NCBI GenBank assembly: GCA_044221555.1
Contig: JBGAOY010000054.1
Location: 1 to 6,835, forward strand
Direction: 5' to 3'
Source of the DNA: JAEUJM01 sp044221555
Lineage (GTDB): Bacteria > Actinomycetota > Acidimicrobiia > Acidimicrobiales > DATDAH01
DNA: 6,835 nucleotides
A model generated the notes under the pieces. The model did no database searches. It saw only the letters and a program-made list of their open reading frames with translations, and was not told the origin of the DNA. The translations under genes were made by a program, and so were the position numbers. The first letter of the stretch is position 1; each line of letters begins with the position of its first letter. Below are positions 1 to 6,553 of this stretch, piece by piece.

Positions 1-530
1 GTTCGATCAGCGCCATCACCGCCGCCCGATCATCCTCCGTGGCCACTTCACGGGCGGTGGCCGCCACCTCGGGCATGCGCAGCACCACGCCGACGATCTG
101 GTGGGCGCCGTCGAAGGGGACGAGCCGGGCCAGGATGGTGTCACCCGCACCGACCCGGGTGAGGGGTGTGATCGGCGTGGTCTCGACCTGGGTACCGGAC
201 ACGGGGTCGTGCAGCGTCAGGGCGCCGCCACACCCGCTGCTCGTTGAGCTCGTCAGACGTGAGGCGGTGGGTGAGCACCATGCCGTCGGTGAGCAGGTCG
301 GTCAGGGCCAGGCGCTCCTCCCTCGCGTCCACCCAGATCTCGTCCGTGACCACCACCTCGTCGATCAGCGCTCGCCCCAGGTGCTCCTCGCTCACGCCGT
401 CGTCGCGCCATTCGTCGAGGAGCCCCTGGGCGTCGAGATCGGCCACGATGTCGGCGACGGGCAGCGGACCGTACGCCAGCAGCTCGACGACCCGGTCGCG
501 CACCTCACTCGCCGGCGGCTCGATCATCAT
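1..530 (-). pseudogene. Partial, frameshifted gene of unknown function
   Basis: I do not recognise the family. The gene starts with ATG at 530 (protein MMIEPPASEV...) and runs off the left edge. Residues 1-99 look coding: helical segments (VRDRVVELLAYG, VADIVADLDAQGLL, EEHLGRALIDEVV) and a strand-like DEIWVDAREERLAL, resembling a winged-helix-type start. At 233-235 (CCC on +) the reading frame breaks. Unshifted, the frame turns basic and Pro/Arg-rich and stops at 141, giving 129 aa. Removing one base of the triplet restores a natural sequence down to base 2, including HDPVSGTQVETTPITPL, GAGDTILARLVPFDGAHQIV and VVLRMPEVAA, 77 more codons with high GC at third positions. So the gene is either a recent 1-bp frameshift pseudogene or intact with a sequencing error. 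There is no Shine-Dalgarno; a -10-like box lies 7 nt upstream, which supports a leaderless start at 530. Confidence 0.6.
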
Positions 531-537
531 CGGACGG

Positions 538-543
538 ACTGTA
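538..543 (-). promoter_or_regulatory. -10 box of a leaderless promoter
   Basis: On the minus strand TACAGT (TAnnnT type) ends 7 nt before the ATG at 530, so transcription would begin at or next to the start codon. No purine-rich ribosome site lies in between, as expected for the leaderless mRNAs common in Actinobacteria. I see no good -35 match. Confidence 0.45.
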
Positions 544-693
544 GAGGCGTCACCTGCGGCACCCTGTCCGTCACCGGCGCGCCGCGGGCCCCGGGTGGGG
601 GCACCCCGCCGATCGCAGGCTTCTCCGGCAGTGTCAGCGGCGTGACAGACCCCGGCCCGTTTCGGCAGGACAGTACGGAGGTCAGCCCAACCC

Positions 694-700
694 GAAAGGA
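694..700 (+). promoter_or_regulatory. Shine-Dalgarno site of the secreted-protein gene
   Basis: GAAAGGA ends 5 nt before the ATG at 706 and fixes this start. The downstream signal peptide begins exactly here. A GTGACA element at 642-647 resembles a -35 box, but I see no convincing -10 at the right distance. Confidence 0.6.
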
Positions 701-705
701 CCACC

Positions 706-1263
706 ATGACCATCACCCGCACCGCCACCAAGATCCGGGCCCTCGCCGCCGCCGTCGTCGTGCTCACCGTCCTCGGCATCGGCGCCCAGGCCGCCTCCGC
801 CTACACCACCACCGCCAGCGGCGCCTCTCCCGGCACCGCCAGCACGCCGTACGTGGATGCCGCCTACGCCTCGTACGCCAGTGGCGTGATCAGCACCAAC
901 GCCCGCACCGTCTACGAGAGCCCCGGCTACCGCAACTACGACCAGTACGTGTGCCTCACCGCCCGCCTCTGGAAGCTCAACGCCCCCCGGCCCCAGTCGT
1001 GGTCGAGGGTCACCGAGCGCCGTGAGTGCGCCTGGATCCGCGCCGCCGCCTCCAGCGCAACCATCCGCAACACCGACTTCACCAACCTCACGCCCTACTT
1101 CGGCTACAGCGTGGACTTCGACATCACCTGGCAGCTCTCCAACGGCGCCCTCGTCGGCCGCCGCAACTACGACTACAACGCCGTCGGCGACTACCGCTGC
1201 CTCAACGCCAAGTGCTCCAAGGGCACCTCCACCGTCGGCGCCTTCATCATGTTCGACTTCTGA
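706..1263 (+). CDS. Secreted protein of unknown function, four cysteines
   Basis: 185 aa. Residues 1-32 are a classical Sec signal peptide: basic start (MTITRTATKIR), hydrophobic core (ALAAAVVVLTVLGIG) and an A-x-A type site, AQAASA, with cleavage predicted before Tyr33. The mature part of about 153 residues is rich in Tyr, Ser, Thr and Asn. It has four cysteines (C83, C108, C165, C170), an even number that would suit two disulfides outside the cell. There is no second membrane segment, lipobox, sortase signal or catalytic motif that I recognise. The C-terminal half (DFTNLTPYFGYSVDFDITWQ and the end AFIMFDF) alternates polar and hydrophobic residues, suggesting a small beta-rich fold. It stands alone, with a good ribosome site upstream and a strong hairpin 39 nt after the stop. 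Coding status is secure from codon bias, start site and signal peptide; function is unknown. Confidence 0.85.
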   Translation: MTITRTATKIRALAAAVVVLTVLGIGAQAASAYTTTASGASPGTASTPYVDAAYASYASGVISTNARTVYESPGYRNYDQYVCLTARLWKLNAPRPQSWSRVTERRECAWIRAAASSATIRNTDFTNLTPYFGYSVDFDITWQLSNGALVGRRNYDYNAVGDYRCLNAKCSKGTSTVGAFIMFDF

Positions 1264-1302
1264 ACCACGACCGTCCCGCACCACCGAACCCCCCCCCAAC
1301 CC

Positions 1303-1333
1303 GAGGGCCCGCCGGACCATCCGGCGGGCCCTC
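1303..1333. terminator. Bidirectional hairpin between convergent genes
   Basis: A perfect 14-bp GC-rich stem (1303-1316 with 1320-1333) has a 3-nt loop. It follows the secreted-protein stop at 1263 by 39 nt and the oxidoreductase stop at 1378 (minus) by 44 nt, so it can serve both genes. There is no T-tract on either side, which is usual for high-GC actinobacterial terminators. A run of nine C (1289-1297) lies just before it. Confidence 0.7.
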
Positions 1334-1377
1334 GCCGCGCCCGGCCACCATCCCCGGAAGGCGAACGCGGCTGAGAT

Positions 1378-1995
1378 CTACTCCTCCGACGCGAGGTTGC
1401 CGTAGGTGGGCACGCCGGCGGCCTCGTAGCTGAGATGCAGCGTGCCGCTCGGGTAGGTGACCGACTCGGTGAGGCGCAGCGCCGTGGGCACGGTGCCGTC
1501 GGCGAACACTCGCTTGCCGGTGCCCAGCAGCAGTGGGTACAGCCACAGGTTCAACCGGTCGACGAGGCCGAAGCGCAGCAGTGACTGCAACAGGTCGAGG
1601 CTGCCGATCACGTGGACTTCGTCGTGACGCTCCTTGAGTGCGGTGACGCGCTCGGCGAGGTCGTCGGCGACCAGCGTCGACCCCTGCCAGGCGAGGGGGG
1701 CCGCGAGCGTGCGGCTGGCGACGTACTTGGGGACGCCGTTGAGCAGACCGGTGAACGGGATCTCCTGCGGGGCGCTCGGCCAGTAGGCGGCGAAGATCTC
1801 GTAGGTCCTTCGCCCGAGGAGCAGGGCGTGCATGGCCTTCGCCTGCTCGAACATGACCTGGCCCGACTCCTCGTCCGCCAGTGGCCCCTGCCACCCGCCG
1901 TGCTCGAAGCCGCCCGCGCGGTCCTCGTCGGGCCCTCCCGGCGCCTGCGCCACGCCGTCGAGCGTCACGAACTCGGTCACGATCAGCTTGCCCAT
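1378..1995 (-). CDS. Dihydrofolate reductase family (RibD C-terminal domain) oxidoreductase
   Basis: 205 aa, a typical length for the stand-alone RibD_C/DHFR-like family. These are probable NADPH-dependent cytoplasmic reductases; few have a known substrate and most are not the folate enzyme. Visible family features in order: an N-terminal strand and loop, LIVTEFVTLDGVAQAPGG (4-21); an acidic/glycine region; LLLGRRTYEIFAAYWP (58-73); PKYVASRTL (89-97), the usual K-[YV]-x-x-S segment; VHVIGSLDLLQSLL (127-140), which corresponds to the dinucleotide-binding helix region; and LVDRLNLWLYPLLLGTGKRVF (144-164), a highly characteristic stretch of the family. Starting at 1995 gives GAGGAG 7 nt upstream and the normal N-terminus; the frame is open further upstream, but that part is not protein-like. 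The gene is single, convergent with the secreted-protein gene and sharing its hairpin. Family assignment is strong; the substrate cannot be named. Confidence 0.92.
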   Translation of the reverse strand: MGKLIVTEFVTLDGVAQAPGGPDEDRAGGFEHGGWQGPLADEESGQVMFEQAKAMHALLLGRRTYEIFAAYWPSAPQEIPFTGLLNGVPKYVASRTLAAPLAWQGSTLVADDLAERVTALKERHDEVHVIGSLDLLQSLLRFGLVDRLNLWLYPLLLGTGKRVFADGTVPTALRLTESVTYPSGTLHLSYEAAGVPTYGNLASEE

Positions 1996-2002
1996 GGTCG
2001 GA

Positions 2003-2008
2003 CTCCTC
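2003..2008 (-). promoter_or_regulatory. Shine-Dalgarno site of the oxidoreductase gene
   Basis: GAGGAG on the minus strand, 7 nt before the ATG at 1995. It decides the start inside a much longer open frame that extends to 2286. Confidence 0.8.
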
Positions 2009-2145
2009 ACCCGGTCGCGATGCGTACCTGAGAGAGACGCCGCAGATGTGCCGGACTCATCGCCGCTGGGGGTCAACGGCACCTGCTCCCCGGCCCACCA
2101 GCCGTGTCGAGGACCGCACCTCCCCCGCCCACCACACGCGCTCGG

Positions 2146-2160
2146 CCACCACCACCACCA
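2146..2160 (+). repeat. (CCA)5 trinucleotide tract
   Basis: Five perfect CCA units in non-coding sequence. It is a simple repeat that can vary in length by slippage; no function is evident. Confidence 0.6.
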
Positions 2161-2374
2161 CCCGACGTCCGAGGCGAGCGCCCAACGTGACGACGGGTGG
2201 CCGACCCGCCGCCTGCGTCGGGGCGGCCACCGCGAACGGCTCGTCGATGCGAGGACCACCGTGGCAACGACTCCGCGCGGAGTCACGGGCCCCGACGGCC
2301 CCGGTCACCCGGGCGACATGACCGCGTCGCGACCGCGCCGCCCGACGTCGCCGCCGGCGGGTGTCACAACGGGT

Positions 2375-2391
2375 GGGCCGAGCGCCGGCCC
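2375..2391 (-). terminator. Possible terminator after the DUF4352-like gene
   Basis: A 6-bp GC stem (2375-2380 with 2386-2391) and 5-nt loop begins 5 nt after the stop codon at 2397-2399. No T-tract follows. It is short, and GC-rich sequence forms such stems by chance, so this is tentative. Confidence 0.35.
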
Positions 2392-2396
2392 GGCGG

Positions 2397-3458
2397 TCAC
2401 CGCAGGGCGAAGAAGACCGGGTTCTCCTCGAAGCTGAAGCTGGGCTCGACGATCATCACCAGCGAGTCGATGTCGGCGGTCTCGACCGACCAGCAGACGG
2501 TGCCGGTGACCGAGCCGCCCTGGAACAGGTCGTTGGCGTCGGTGAGGCCGTTGGGGGTCACCCCGCACGAGTCGTCGAACGACCCGCCGTACTCCACGTT
2601 GCCGTCGCCGACCGCGGTGATGCCGAGCTCGAAGGTGTTGGCCTGCGCCTCGGTGCCGTCGTAGGTGACCTCGAGGGTGGGCATCACGAACTGGCGCCCC
2701 GCCGCCGGCGGTTCGTTGAACTGGTTCTCGGCGGCGATCGCCGCCGCCGCGTCGAAGTTCACGTCCACCACCGTGACGGTCCACCCGTCGCCCGTGTCGG
2801 CGGCCTCGCCGAGCGGGATCGGATCGTCCCGGGTGCCCGCGCCCGAGTCGGACGCCGGCGCCTCGGTGGTCTCGGGTGAGGTCTCGTCGACCACCACGTC
2901 GCCCGAGTCGTCGGTCTCGCCGGAGCCCTCCGGCACGGTGAACGGCGCGCTGGTCGCCGACGGCGAGGCGGCCGGCTCCTCGTCGTCGCCACCCATGGTC
3001 GACCCGATGCCCACGCCGGCCACCAGGGCGACCAACGCCGCCACGGCCGCGACGGCCACCACCTGCCCCGACGACCAGGTGCGCTTGGCCTTCGGCGCCG
3101 CCGGCACGGCTGCGCCCGGCGGCCCGTACGGGGCGGCCGGCTGCGGCTGGGGCGGCGAGCCATAGGCGGGGGCCGGTTGAGGCTGCGTCTGGGGCTGCGG
3201 CGGGTACCAGTTGCCGTCGGACGCCTGCCACCAGCCCGGCGCGGCGTGGCCGGACGGTCCCGCGACGCCCGCGTCGCCCGCCGCGGCTCCCCCACCCGCA
3301 CCCGCGTCCGCCACCGCCGGTGACGCTCCCTCAGCCGGTGGCTCACCGGCCGGGGGCGCCGGCGTCGCCTCGGACCGATCATCGACTCCCGGGCTCGACC
3401 CCGCCGCGGGGTCGTCGCCCACCGCATCGCCGTCCGGACCGTTCCCGATGTCGTCCAT
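2397..3458 (-). CDS. Membrane-anchored DUF4352-like protein with GWW/WYPP motif
   Basis: 353 aa. Residues 1-72 are acidic, Ala/Pro/Gly-rich and probably disordered. Residues 74-87 carry PGWWQASDGNWYPP, a short motif related to DUF2510 that I know from many Acidimicrobiia membrane proteins. Residues 88-123 are Pro/Gln/Tyr-rich with repeated PQPQ and YG.PP units. Residues 131-153 are one membrane helix (QVVAVAAVAALVALVAGVGIG) preceded by KAKR, placing the N-terminus in the cytoplasm. A Ser/Thr/Asp/Glu linker follows to about 207. Residues 208-353 start GTRDDPIPLGEAADTGDGWT and look like a DUF4352 (telokin/Ig-like) extracytoplasmic domain with two cysteines (C299, C322) that could pair. I chose the start at 3458 because AGAGGG lies 6 nt upstream; the frame stays open to 3671 but that part is Arg/Ser-rich and unlike coding sequence here. 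It appears monocistronic. Topology and domain are well supported; the role (envelope sensing or binding) is unknown. Confidence 0.88.
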   Translation of the reverse strand: MDDIGNGPDGDAVGDDPAAGSSPGVDDRSEATPAPPAGEPPAEGASPAVADAGAGGGAAAGDAGVAGPSGHAAPGWWQASDGNWYPPQPQTQPQPAPAYGSPPQPQPAAPYGPPGAAVPAAPKAKRTWSSGQVVAVAAVAALVALVAGVGIGSTMGGDDEEPAASPSATSAPFTVPEGSGETDDSGDVVVDETSPETTEAPASDSGAGTRDDPIPLGEAADTGDGWTVTVVDVNFDAAAAIAAENQFNEPPAAGRQFVMPTLEVTYDGTEAQANTFELGITAVGDGNVEYGGSFDDSCGVTPNGLTDANDLFQGGSVTGTVCWSVETADIDSLVMIVEPSFSFEENPVFFALR

Positions 3459-3577
3459 GTCCCGCCCTCTGCCGTGGCCGCGCCCTGTCGAAGTGACCCG
3501 AAGCCGGATCGGCGTCGCGTCGCCGAGCAGTATCGCAGATGCCGCGATCACCCCGGACCGCGATCGCCGGGCACGGC

Positions 3578-3601
3578 GAGACGGAGGACGAGACGGAGGA
3601 G
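3578..3601. repeat. Tandem 12-bp duplication
   Basis: Two adjacent 12-bp units, 3578-3589 and 3590-3601, differ only at the last base (GAGACGGAGGAC and GAGACGGAGGAG). Non-coding; no function is evident. Confidence 0.55.
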
Positions 3602-3738
3602 CGGAGTGCCGCATCCTCGACCCTGCTGAATCGGGCCAGCAGGGCGGTGCGTCGACCCACCCCCCAGCCAACAGACACGGGAGCGTGGGAGGGCCGGAGC
3701 ACCGCGGGAGCCGCCGAGACGGTGACGGGCAGGGCGTT

Positions 3739-3782
3739 CTGGCACCGGATTTCGGTGCGATGGCACCGAAATCCGGTGCCAG
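3739..3782. repeat. Perfect 20-bp inverted repeat, 4-nt spacer
   Basis: Arms 3739-3758 and 3763-3782 are exact reverse complements around GATG. Each arm is itself a near-palindrome (GCACCG, 5 nt, CGGTGC), so the site is a double dyad: it could extrude as one long hairpin or present two copies of a smaller operator. It lies about 200 bp beyond the stop at 3983 and 280 bp before the start at 3458, both minus strand. No T-tract follows on either strand, so a simple terminator is less likely than a protein-binding site or a structured RNA element. Confidence 0.8.
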
Positions 3783-3949
3783 TTCGCTCGGTGTGCAGCC
3801 TCATGCGCACCTATCCGCTAGGCCCCTTGGACGCTTGGGGCCCTCACCTCGATCCGATCCACCGGACGGCGGGCTCCGGTCGGGCGTGCCGCGCCCCCGA
3901 CGCCCGGCGGTGGCGGACTGTGCGGGCCAGGGCGCGAGATCAGGCCTGA

Positions 3950-3972
3950 ACGTCGACAACCGGAGTCGACGT
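3950..3972 (-). terminator. Terminator-like hairpin after the PemK/MazF-like gene
   Basis: An 8-bp perfect stem (ACGTCGAC with GTCGACGT) and 7-nt loop begin 10 nt after the stop codon at 3983-3985 in the direction of transcription. There is no U-run afterwards, which fits high-GC Actinobacteria but leaves the call tentative. Confidence 0.5.
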
Positions 3973-3982
3973 CAGCCGGTGC

Positions 3983-5227
3983 TCACCAGAGGGCGTTCCA
4001 GTCGTGGTCGGTGAGGCGCCCCAGCGGCGGGTCGGCCTGGGCGCGGTCGACCCGCCTGCTGCCGGCCTCGACCCAGCTGGGCTTGTCCAGGCCGGCGGCC
4101 CGCCAGTCACGCAGCTCGTACGACGTCCAGTCCCGCGAGCGCACGCCGCCCTCGGAGTAGCCGGGGCGCACCAGCAGCTGGCCCGGCGACACCCCGATGA
4201 CCACGCACGGGCGCCGCTTCGCGCCGGGCTCGTGCTCGTGCTCGGGATCGTCTGGTTCGAACACGATCTCGGCGACCACCACCGAGCCCACGAGCGGGTC
4301 GTCGCCGTTGAACCGTCCGACCTCGTCACCCGTCAGCGACGGGCGGCGACGGCCGGGCGACAGCGTCGGCGCGGCAGGCTCGTCGCCATCCTCCGTGCCG
4401 TCGGCGGCCGGAGCGGACCCGCGGCGGCGATCGGCCTTGCGCCGTTCGGCCGCGGCGGCGGCCTGCTCCTGGCGGACCCGTCGCCGCTCGGCCTCCTCGG
4501 CTCGTCGGGCCCGGCGCGCCGCCCGCTTCTCCTCGCTCGCCGCCGACGGTGCCCGCGCGCCGACGGTGGGAGCCGGCGCCGGCTCCACCTCCTCGGGCAG
4601 CTCGAACCGGGGATCGTCATCGAGCAGGGCGTCGCAGGTGTCGGCGGCCTCCGCCAGCCCCGCGGCCACCATGGCCAGCGTCAGGCGCACCGTCGATGCC
4701 GGGAACTCGTGATCGATCACCGCGTCGACCGCGGCCAGCACCGACTCGGGGCGGGGGTCGTCGGCCTCGTCACCCAGCCGCTCACGGATGGCGCCCAGGC
4801 ATTCGTCCGACACCAGACCGGCCAGGAGGTCGAGCAACACGGGGTCGTCGACCCGCCGCAGCGACTTGGTGGAGCCGGCCCGGAGCACCGGCACCCGCAC
4901 GCGGGCCGCCTTGGCCAGCGCCTCGACCGACGGCTGGGGCAGGGCGAGCACCGCCCGCTTCAGGTCCGCCGGCTCGACGGCCAGCAGCGATCGCCGCAAC
5001 CGATCGATGCGCCGCGCCTGGTCGGCGGCGTCCCGGGGCGCGGGCTCCTCCGCCCCGCCGGCGTCGGCGCCCGCATCGTTGTCATCGCCAGGATCGACCG
5101 CCCCGTCGGCGGCGTCATCACCGTTGTCATCGGCAGCGTCGCTGGCGACCATCGCCGCACCTCCCGACGCGGTGCCAGGATCCCCGTCGATGTCGTCCGT
5201 GCCCGTCGTGATCCGGTCGTCGCTCAT
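3983..5227 (-). CDS. Coiled-coil protein with C-terminal PemK/MazF-like domain
   Basis: 414 aa. Residues 1-68 are an acidic disordered tail (many Asp and Ala). Residues 69-205 look helical (RIDRLRRSLLAVEPADLKRAVLAL, SVEALAKAARVRVPVL, LLDLLAGLVSDECLGAIRERL, TVRLTLAMVAAGLAEAADTCDALL). Residues 231-269 are a highly charged Arg/Glu/Ala helix, probably a coiled coil. Residues 308-414 resemble the SH3-like PemK/MazF fold: GSVVVAEIVFEP, then KRRPCVVIGV (337-346), LLVRPGYSEGG, AGLDKPSWVEAG (378-389) and the ending LGRLTDHDWNAL, as in actinobacterial PemK/MazF-like proteins. Classical toxins are about 110 aa and stand beside an antitoxin; here the domain is the tail of a long protein with no partner gene adjacent, so ribonuclease activity is uncertain. 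There is no signal peptide or membrane helix. The start at 5227 has AGGAGG 10 nt upstream; the open frame extends to 5371 without coding character. Domain call moderate, gene call strong. Confidence 0.85.
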   Translation of the reverse strand: MSDDRITTGTDDIDGDPGTASGGAAMVASDAADDNGDDAADGAVDPGDDNDAGADAGGAEEPAPRDAADQARRIDRLRRSLLAVEPADLKRAVLALPQPSVEALAKAARVRVPVLRAGSTKSLRRVDDPVLLDLLAGLVSDECLGAIRERLGDEADDPRPESVLAAVDAVIDHEFPASTVRLTLAMVAAGLAEAADTCDALLDDDPRFELPEEVEPAPAPTVGARAPSAASEEKRAARRARRAEEAERRRVRQEQAAAAAERRKADRRRGSAPAADGTEDGDEPAAPTLSPGRRRPSLTGDEVGRFNGDDPLVGSVVVAEIVFEPDDPEHEHEPGAKRRPCVVIGVSPGQLLVRPGYSEGGVRSRDWTSYELRDWRAAGLDKPSWVEAGSRRVDRAQADPPLGRLTDHDWNALW

Positions 5228-5237
5228 CCGCGCGCCA

Positions 5238-5243
5238 CCTCCT
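5238..5243 (-). promoter_or_regulatory. Shine-Dalgarno site of the PemK/MazF-like gene
   Basis: AGGAGG on the minus strand, 10 nt before the ATG at 5227. It decides between this start and in-frame upstream codons. A TAGGGT element 8 nt further upstream (5251-5256, minus) has the TAnnnT form of a -10 box, but no clear -35 accompanies it. Confidence 0.7.
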
Positions 5244-5431
5244 GTGCTGCACCCTATGGGCGTGAGCGGACGGACCGGGAACTGGCGATGGACCCATCGG
5301 GCCAGGCGTAGCGGGCCGTTCCGCGATGACGGGCGTGTCCCGTCGACGATGCCAGGGCCCATCTCGACCATCGCCGTCGCGCCCCGGCGTCTCGGCCAAT
5401 GCCCGAGCGGAGCGTGGCCGGGAGGACCGGC

Positions 5432-5480
5432 GCGCTGACGGGGCTGACGGCGACCAGAACCTCACGCTCGGTTCCCGCCG
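5432..5480 (+). repeat. Contiguous copy of a split direct repeat
   Basis: Block A, 5432-5455, matches 6510-6533 at 22 of 24 bases. Block B, 5461-5480, matches 6811-6830 at 18 of 20. Here the two blocks are 5 nt apart; in the second location they are in the same order and orientation but 277 nt apart. Block B begins CTCACGCTCGGT in both copies. Confidence 0.55.
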
Positions 5481-5731
5481 AGTCCACCGTCACCGAACCG
5501 GCGCGTCGTGCGGCTCTCCTGTCCGATCTGTGGGTCGGGGGCCGTCGGCTGGGGAGGTCGCCCGCCGTTCGGAGCTCGGTTCGGTTGGGCGAAAGGACGC
5601 GAGGGAGGGACGCGTCGCCGGTCGGCGGTGACGCCAGCCGCGGGCCACGCATGGGGTCGTCGCCGATTCCGACGAGCGACGATGCGCTCCAGCTGGTTCG
5701 CCACCCAGGGTGGTGCTCGGGGGGGGCAGAC

Positions 5732-5745
5732 CGGTCGGCCGACCG
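5732..5745. repeat. 14-bp perfect palindrome
   Basis: CGGTCGGCCGACCG equals its own reverse complement. It lies in gene-poor sequence 5 nt after a run of eight G. It might be a protein-binding site, but a palindrome of this size is not rare in GC-rich DNA. Confidence 0.35.
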
Positions 5746-6391
5746 CTCTTCGGCACCGTTGAGCCGCCCAGGCCGATCAACGGTGTCGTGAAGGGCCGGG
5801 CTGGGTCGGTGCCGGCACCCTGCGTGACCGTGAGCCTGTTCGGGTCGCGGACGACCCCGCCGGCAGCTTCAAGACCGGCGTGCTGTCCAGCCGCCCCATC
5901 GGTCCCTCGGCGACACCCGCCCTCGGCTCCATCGCGGCGCGCCCCGCGATGGGCGCAACTCGAACCCACGCATCAAGCAGGAGTGCCGCAATGACCCCGG
6001 ACTCCGCGCTGCTGTTGCCTCGAGTGCGACACCCGCCGGCGATCCGAACACGCAGGGCGGCACACCTGGCTCCGGATGGCGAGCCCCGCGATCGCCACGA
6101 CCGGTATCCCTCTGGTCACGGCACCGGCGGCAGGGGCGGGATCGGGGCGGGCAACGGCCAACGTGGTGACGACCTGGTCGGTGGTGTCAACCACGTGAGC
6201 GAGACCGTGGCCGGCGTGGTGCAGCAGCACGTAGAGGAGCTGACCATCGACTGGCTCCGGGTCGCCGACGACTCGAGTCGTTGTGCCCCTTCGCCGCCGC
6301 CAGAGCGGAGGTCACCTAACAACGCTCGTCACGACGGCATGCAAGGGGCCGTCTTCGCTTCGACGGGGTGGACGTCAATGCGAACGCGACC

Positions 6392-6418
6392 GTCCGGGTC
6401 TGCTCGTGCAGCCCGGAC
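6392..6418. other. Hairpin of 11 bp with one bulge
   Basis: GTCCGGG (6392-6398) pairs with CCCGGAC (6412-6418), and CTGC (6400-6403) with GCAG (6408-6411). One T is bulged at 6399 and the loop is TCGT. No T-tract and no clear gene end sit beside it, so a terminator role cannot be assigned. Confidence 0.4.
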
Positions 6419-6509
6419 AGGCCGGCGTCGAGGCTCCTGCGATCGACCCCTCAGCTGCGGAGGGCACGGTGTCCGTCGGTGGGCGTGATGCCGGGGCGGT
6501 CAGAGTCCA

Positions 6510-6533
6510 GCGCCGACGGGACTGACGGCGACC
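6510..6533 (+). repeat. Second copy, block A of the split direct repeat
   Basis: It matches 5432-5455 at 22 of 24 positions (differences at the 5th and 11th bases). It lies just upstream of the methyltransferase promoter and includes the CTGACG that could act as its -35 element. Confidence 0.5.
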
Positions 6534-6547
6534 CGGCAGTCCTCTCC

Positions 6548-6553
6548 TACCAT
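6548..6553 (+). promoter_or_regulatory. -10 box of a leaderless promoter for the methyltransferase
   Basis: TACCAT (TAnnnT) ends 6 nt before the GTG at 6560, so the transcript would begin at the start codon. No Shine-Dalgarno is present. CTGACG at 6522-6527 is a partial -35 match, but its spacing of 20 nt is longer than usual. Confidence 0.5.

Larger units (their letters stand above)
1996..2396. other. 401-bp intergenic region, no convincing gene
   Basis: It lies between two minus-strand genes. It holds the ribosome site of the oxidoreductase gene, a (CCA)5 tract at 2146-2160 and a small hairpin at 2375-2391. A TTGACC element on the minus strand (2071-2076) could be a -35 box, but I find no -10 at normal spacing. 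A minus-strand reading frame at 2057-2308 (83 codons, GTG start) lacks a ribosome site and has a skewed Arg/Val/Gly composition, so I do not call it. Confidence 0.5.
3459..3982. other. 524-bp intergenic region with inverted repeats, no convincing gene
   Basis: It separates two minus-strand genes. From the left it contains the AGAGGG ribosome site for the gene starting at 3458, a GATACT element on the minus strand at 3529-3534 (possible -10, no clear -35), a 12-bp tandem duplication at 3578-3601, a perfect 20-bp inverted repeat at 3739-3782, a 6-bp inverted repeat at 3821-3842 with a 10-nt loop, and a terminator-like hairpin at 3950-3972. Open frames in all registers are Arg/Ser/Pro-rich without a start site worth calling. 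Confidence 0.55.

Noticed and set aside
39..1025. Long plus-strand frame overlapping the start region and the secreted-protein gene
   Set aside because: It is antisense to the better-supported gene at 1-530 and out of frame with the signal-peptide gene at 706; its product is His/Arg/Pro-rich, typical of a shadow frame in GC-rich DNA.
2057..2308. 83-codon minus frame between the oxidoreductase and membrane-protein genes
   Set aside because: It has a GTG start without a ribosome site, skewed composition and a simple CCA repeat inside it encoding a run of valines.
4004..5311. 435-codon plus-strand frame opposite the PemK/MazF-like gene
   Set aside because: It is the complement of a gene with a strong ribosome site and recognisable domain; its own product is Arg/Gly/His-rich, has no start signal and matches no family I know.
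5508..5762. Possible small zinc-ribbon protein starting with SCPICGSG
   Set aside because: Only one CxxC is present, no second pair appears in any frame nearby, the rest is Arg/Gly-rich, and there is no ribosome site before the GTG.
5955..5985. Minus-strand GGGTTCGAGT resembling a tRNA T-arm
   Set aside because: The flanking bases do not form a proper 5-bp T-stem, and no anticodon arm, D-arm or matching acceptor stem can be drawn around it.
6313..6330. ACCTAAC matching the RYYYAAC half of an integron attC site
   Set aside because: There is no GTTRRRY partner downstream, no paired inner sites and no integrase; a single 7-base match is expected by chance.
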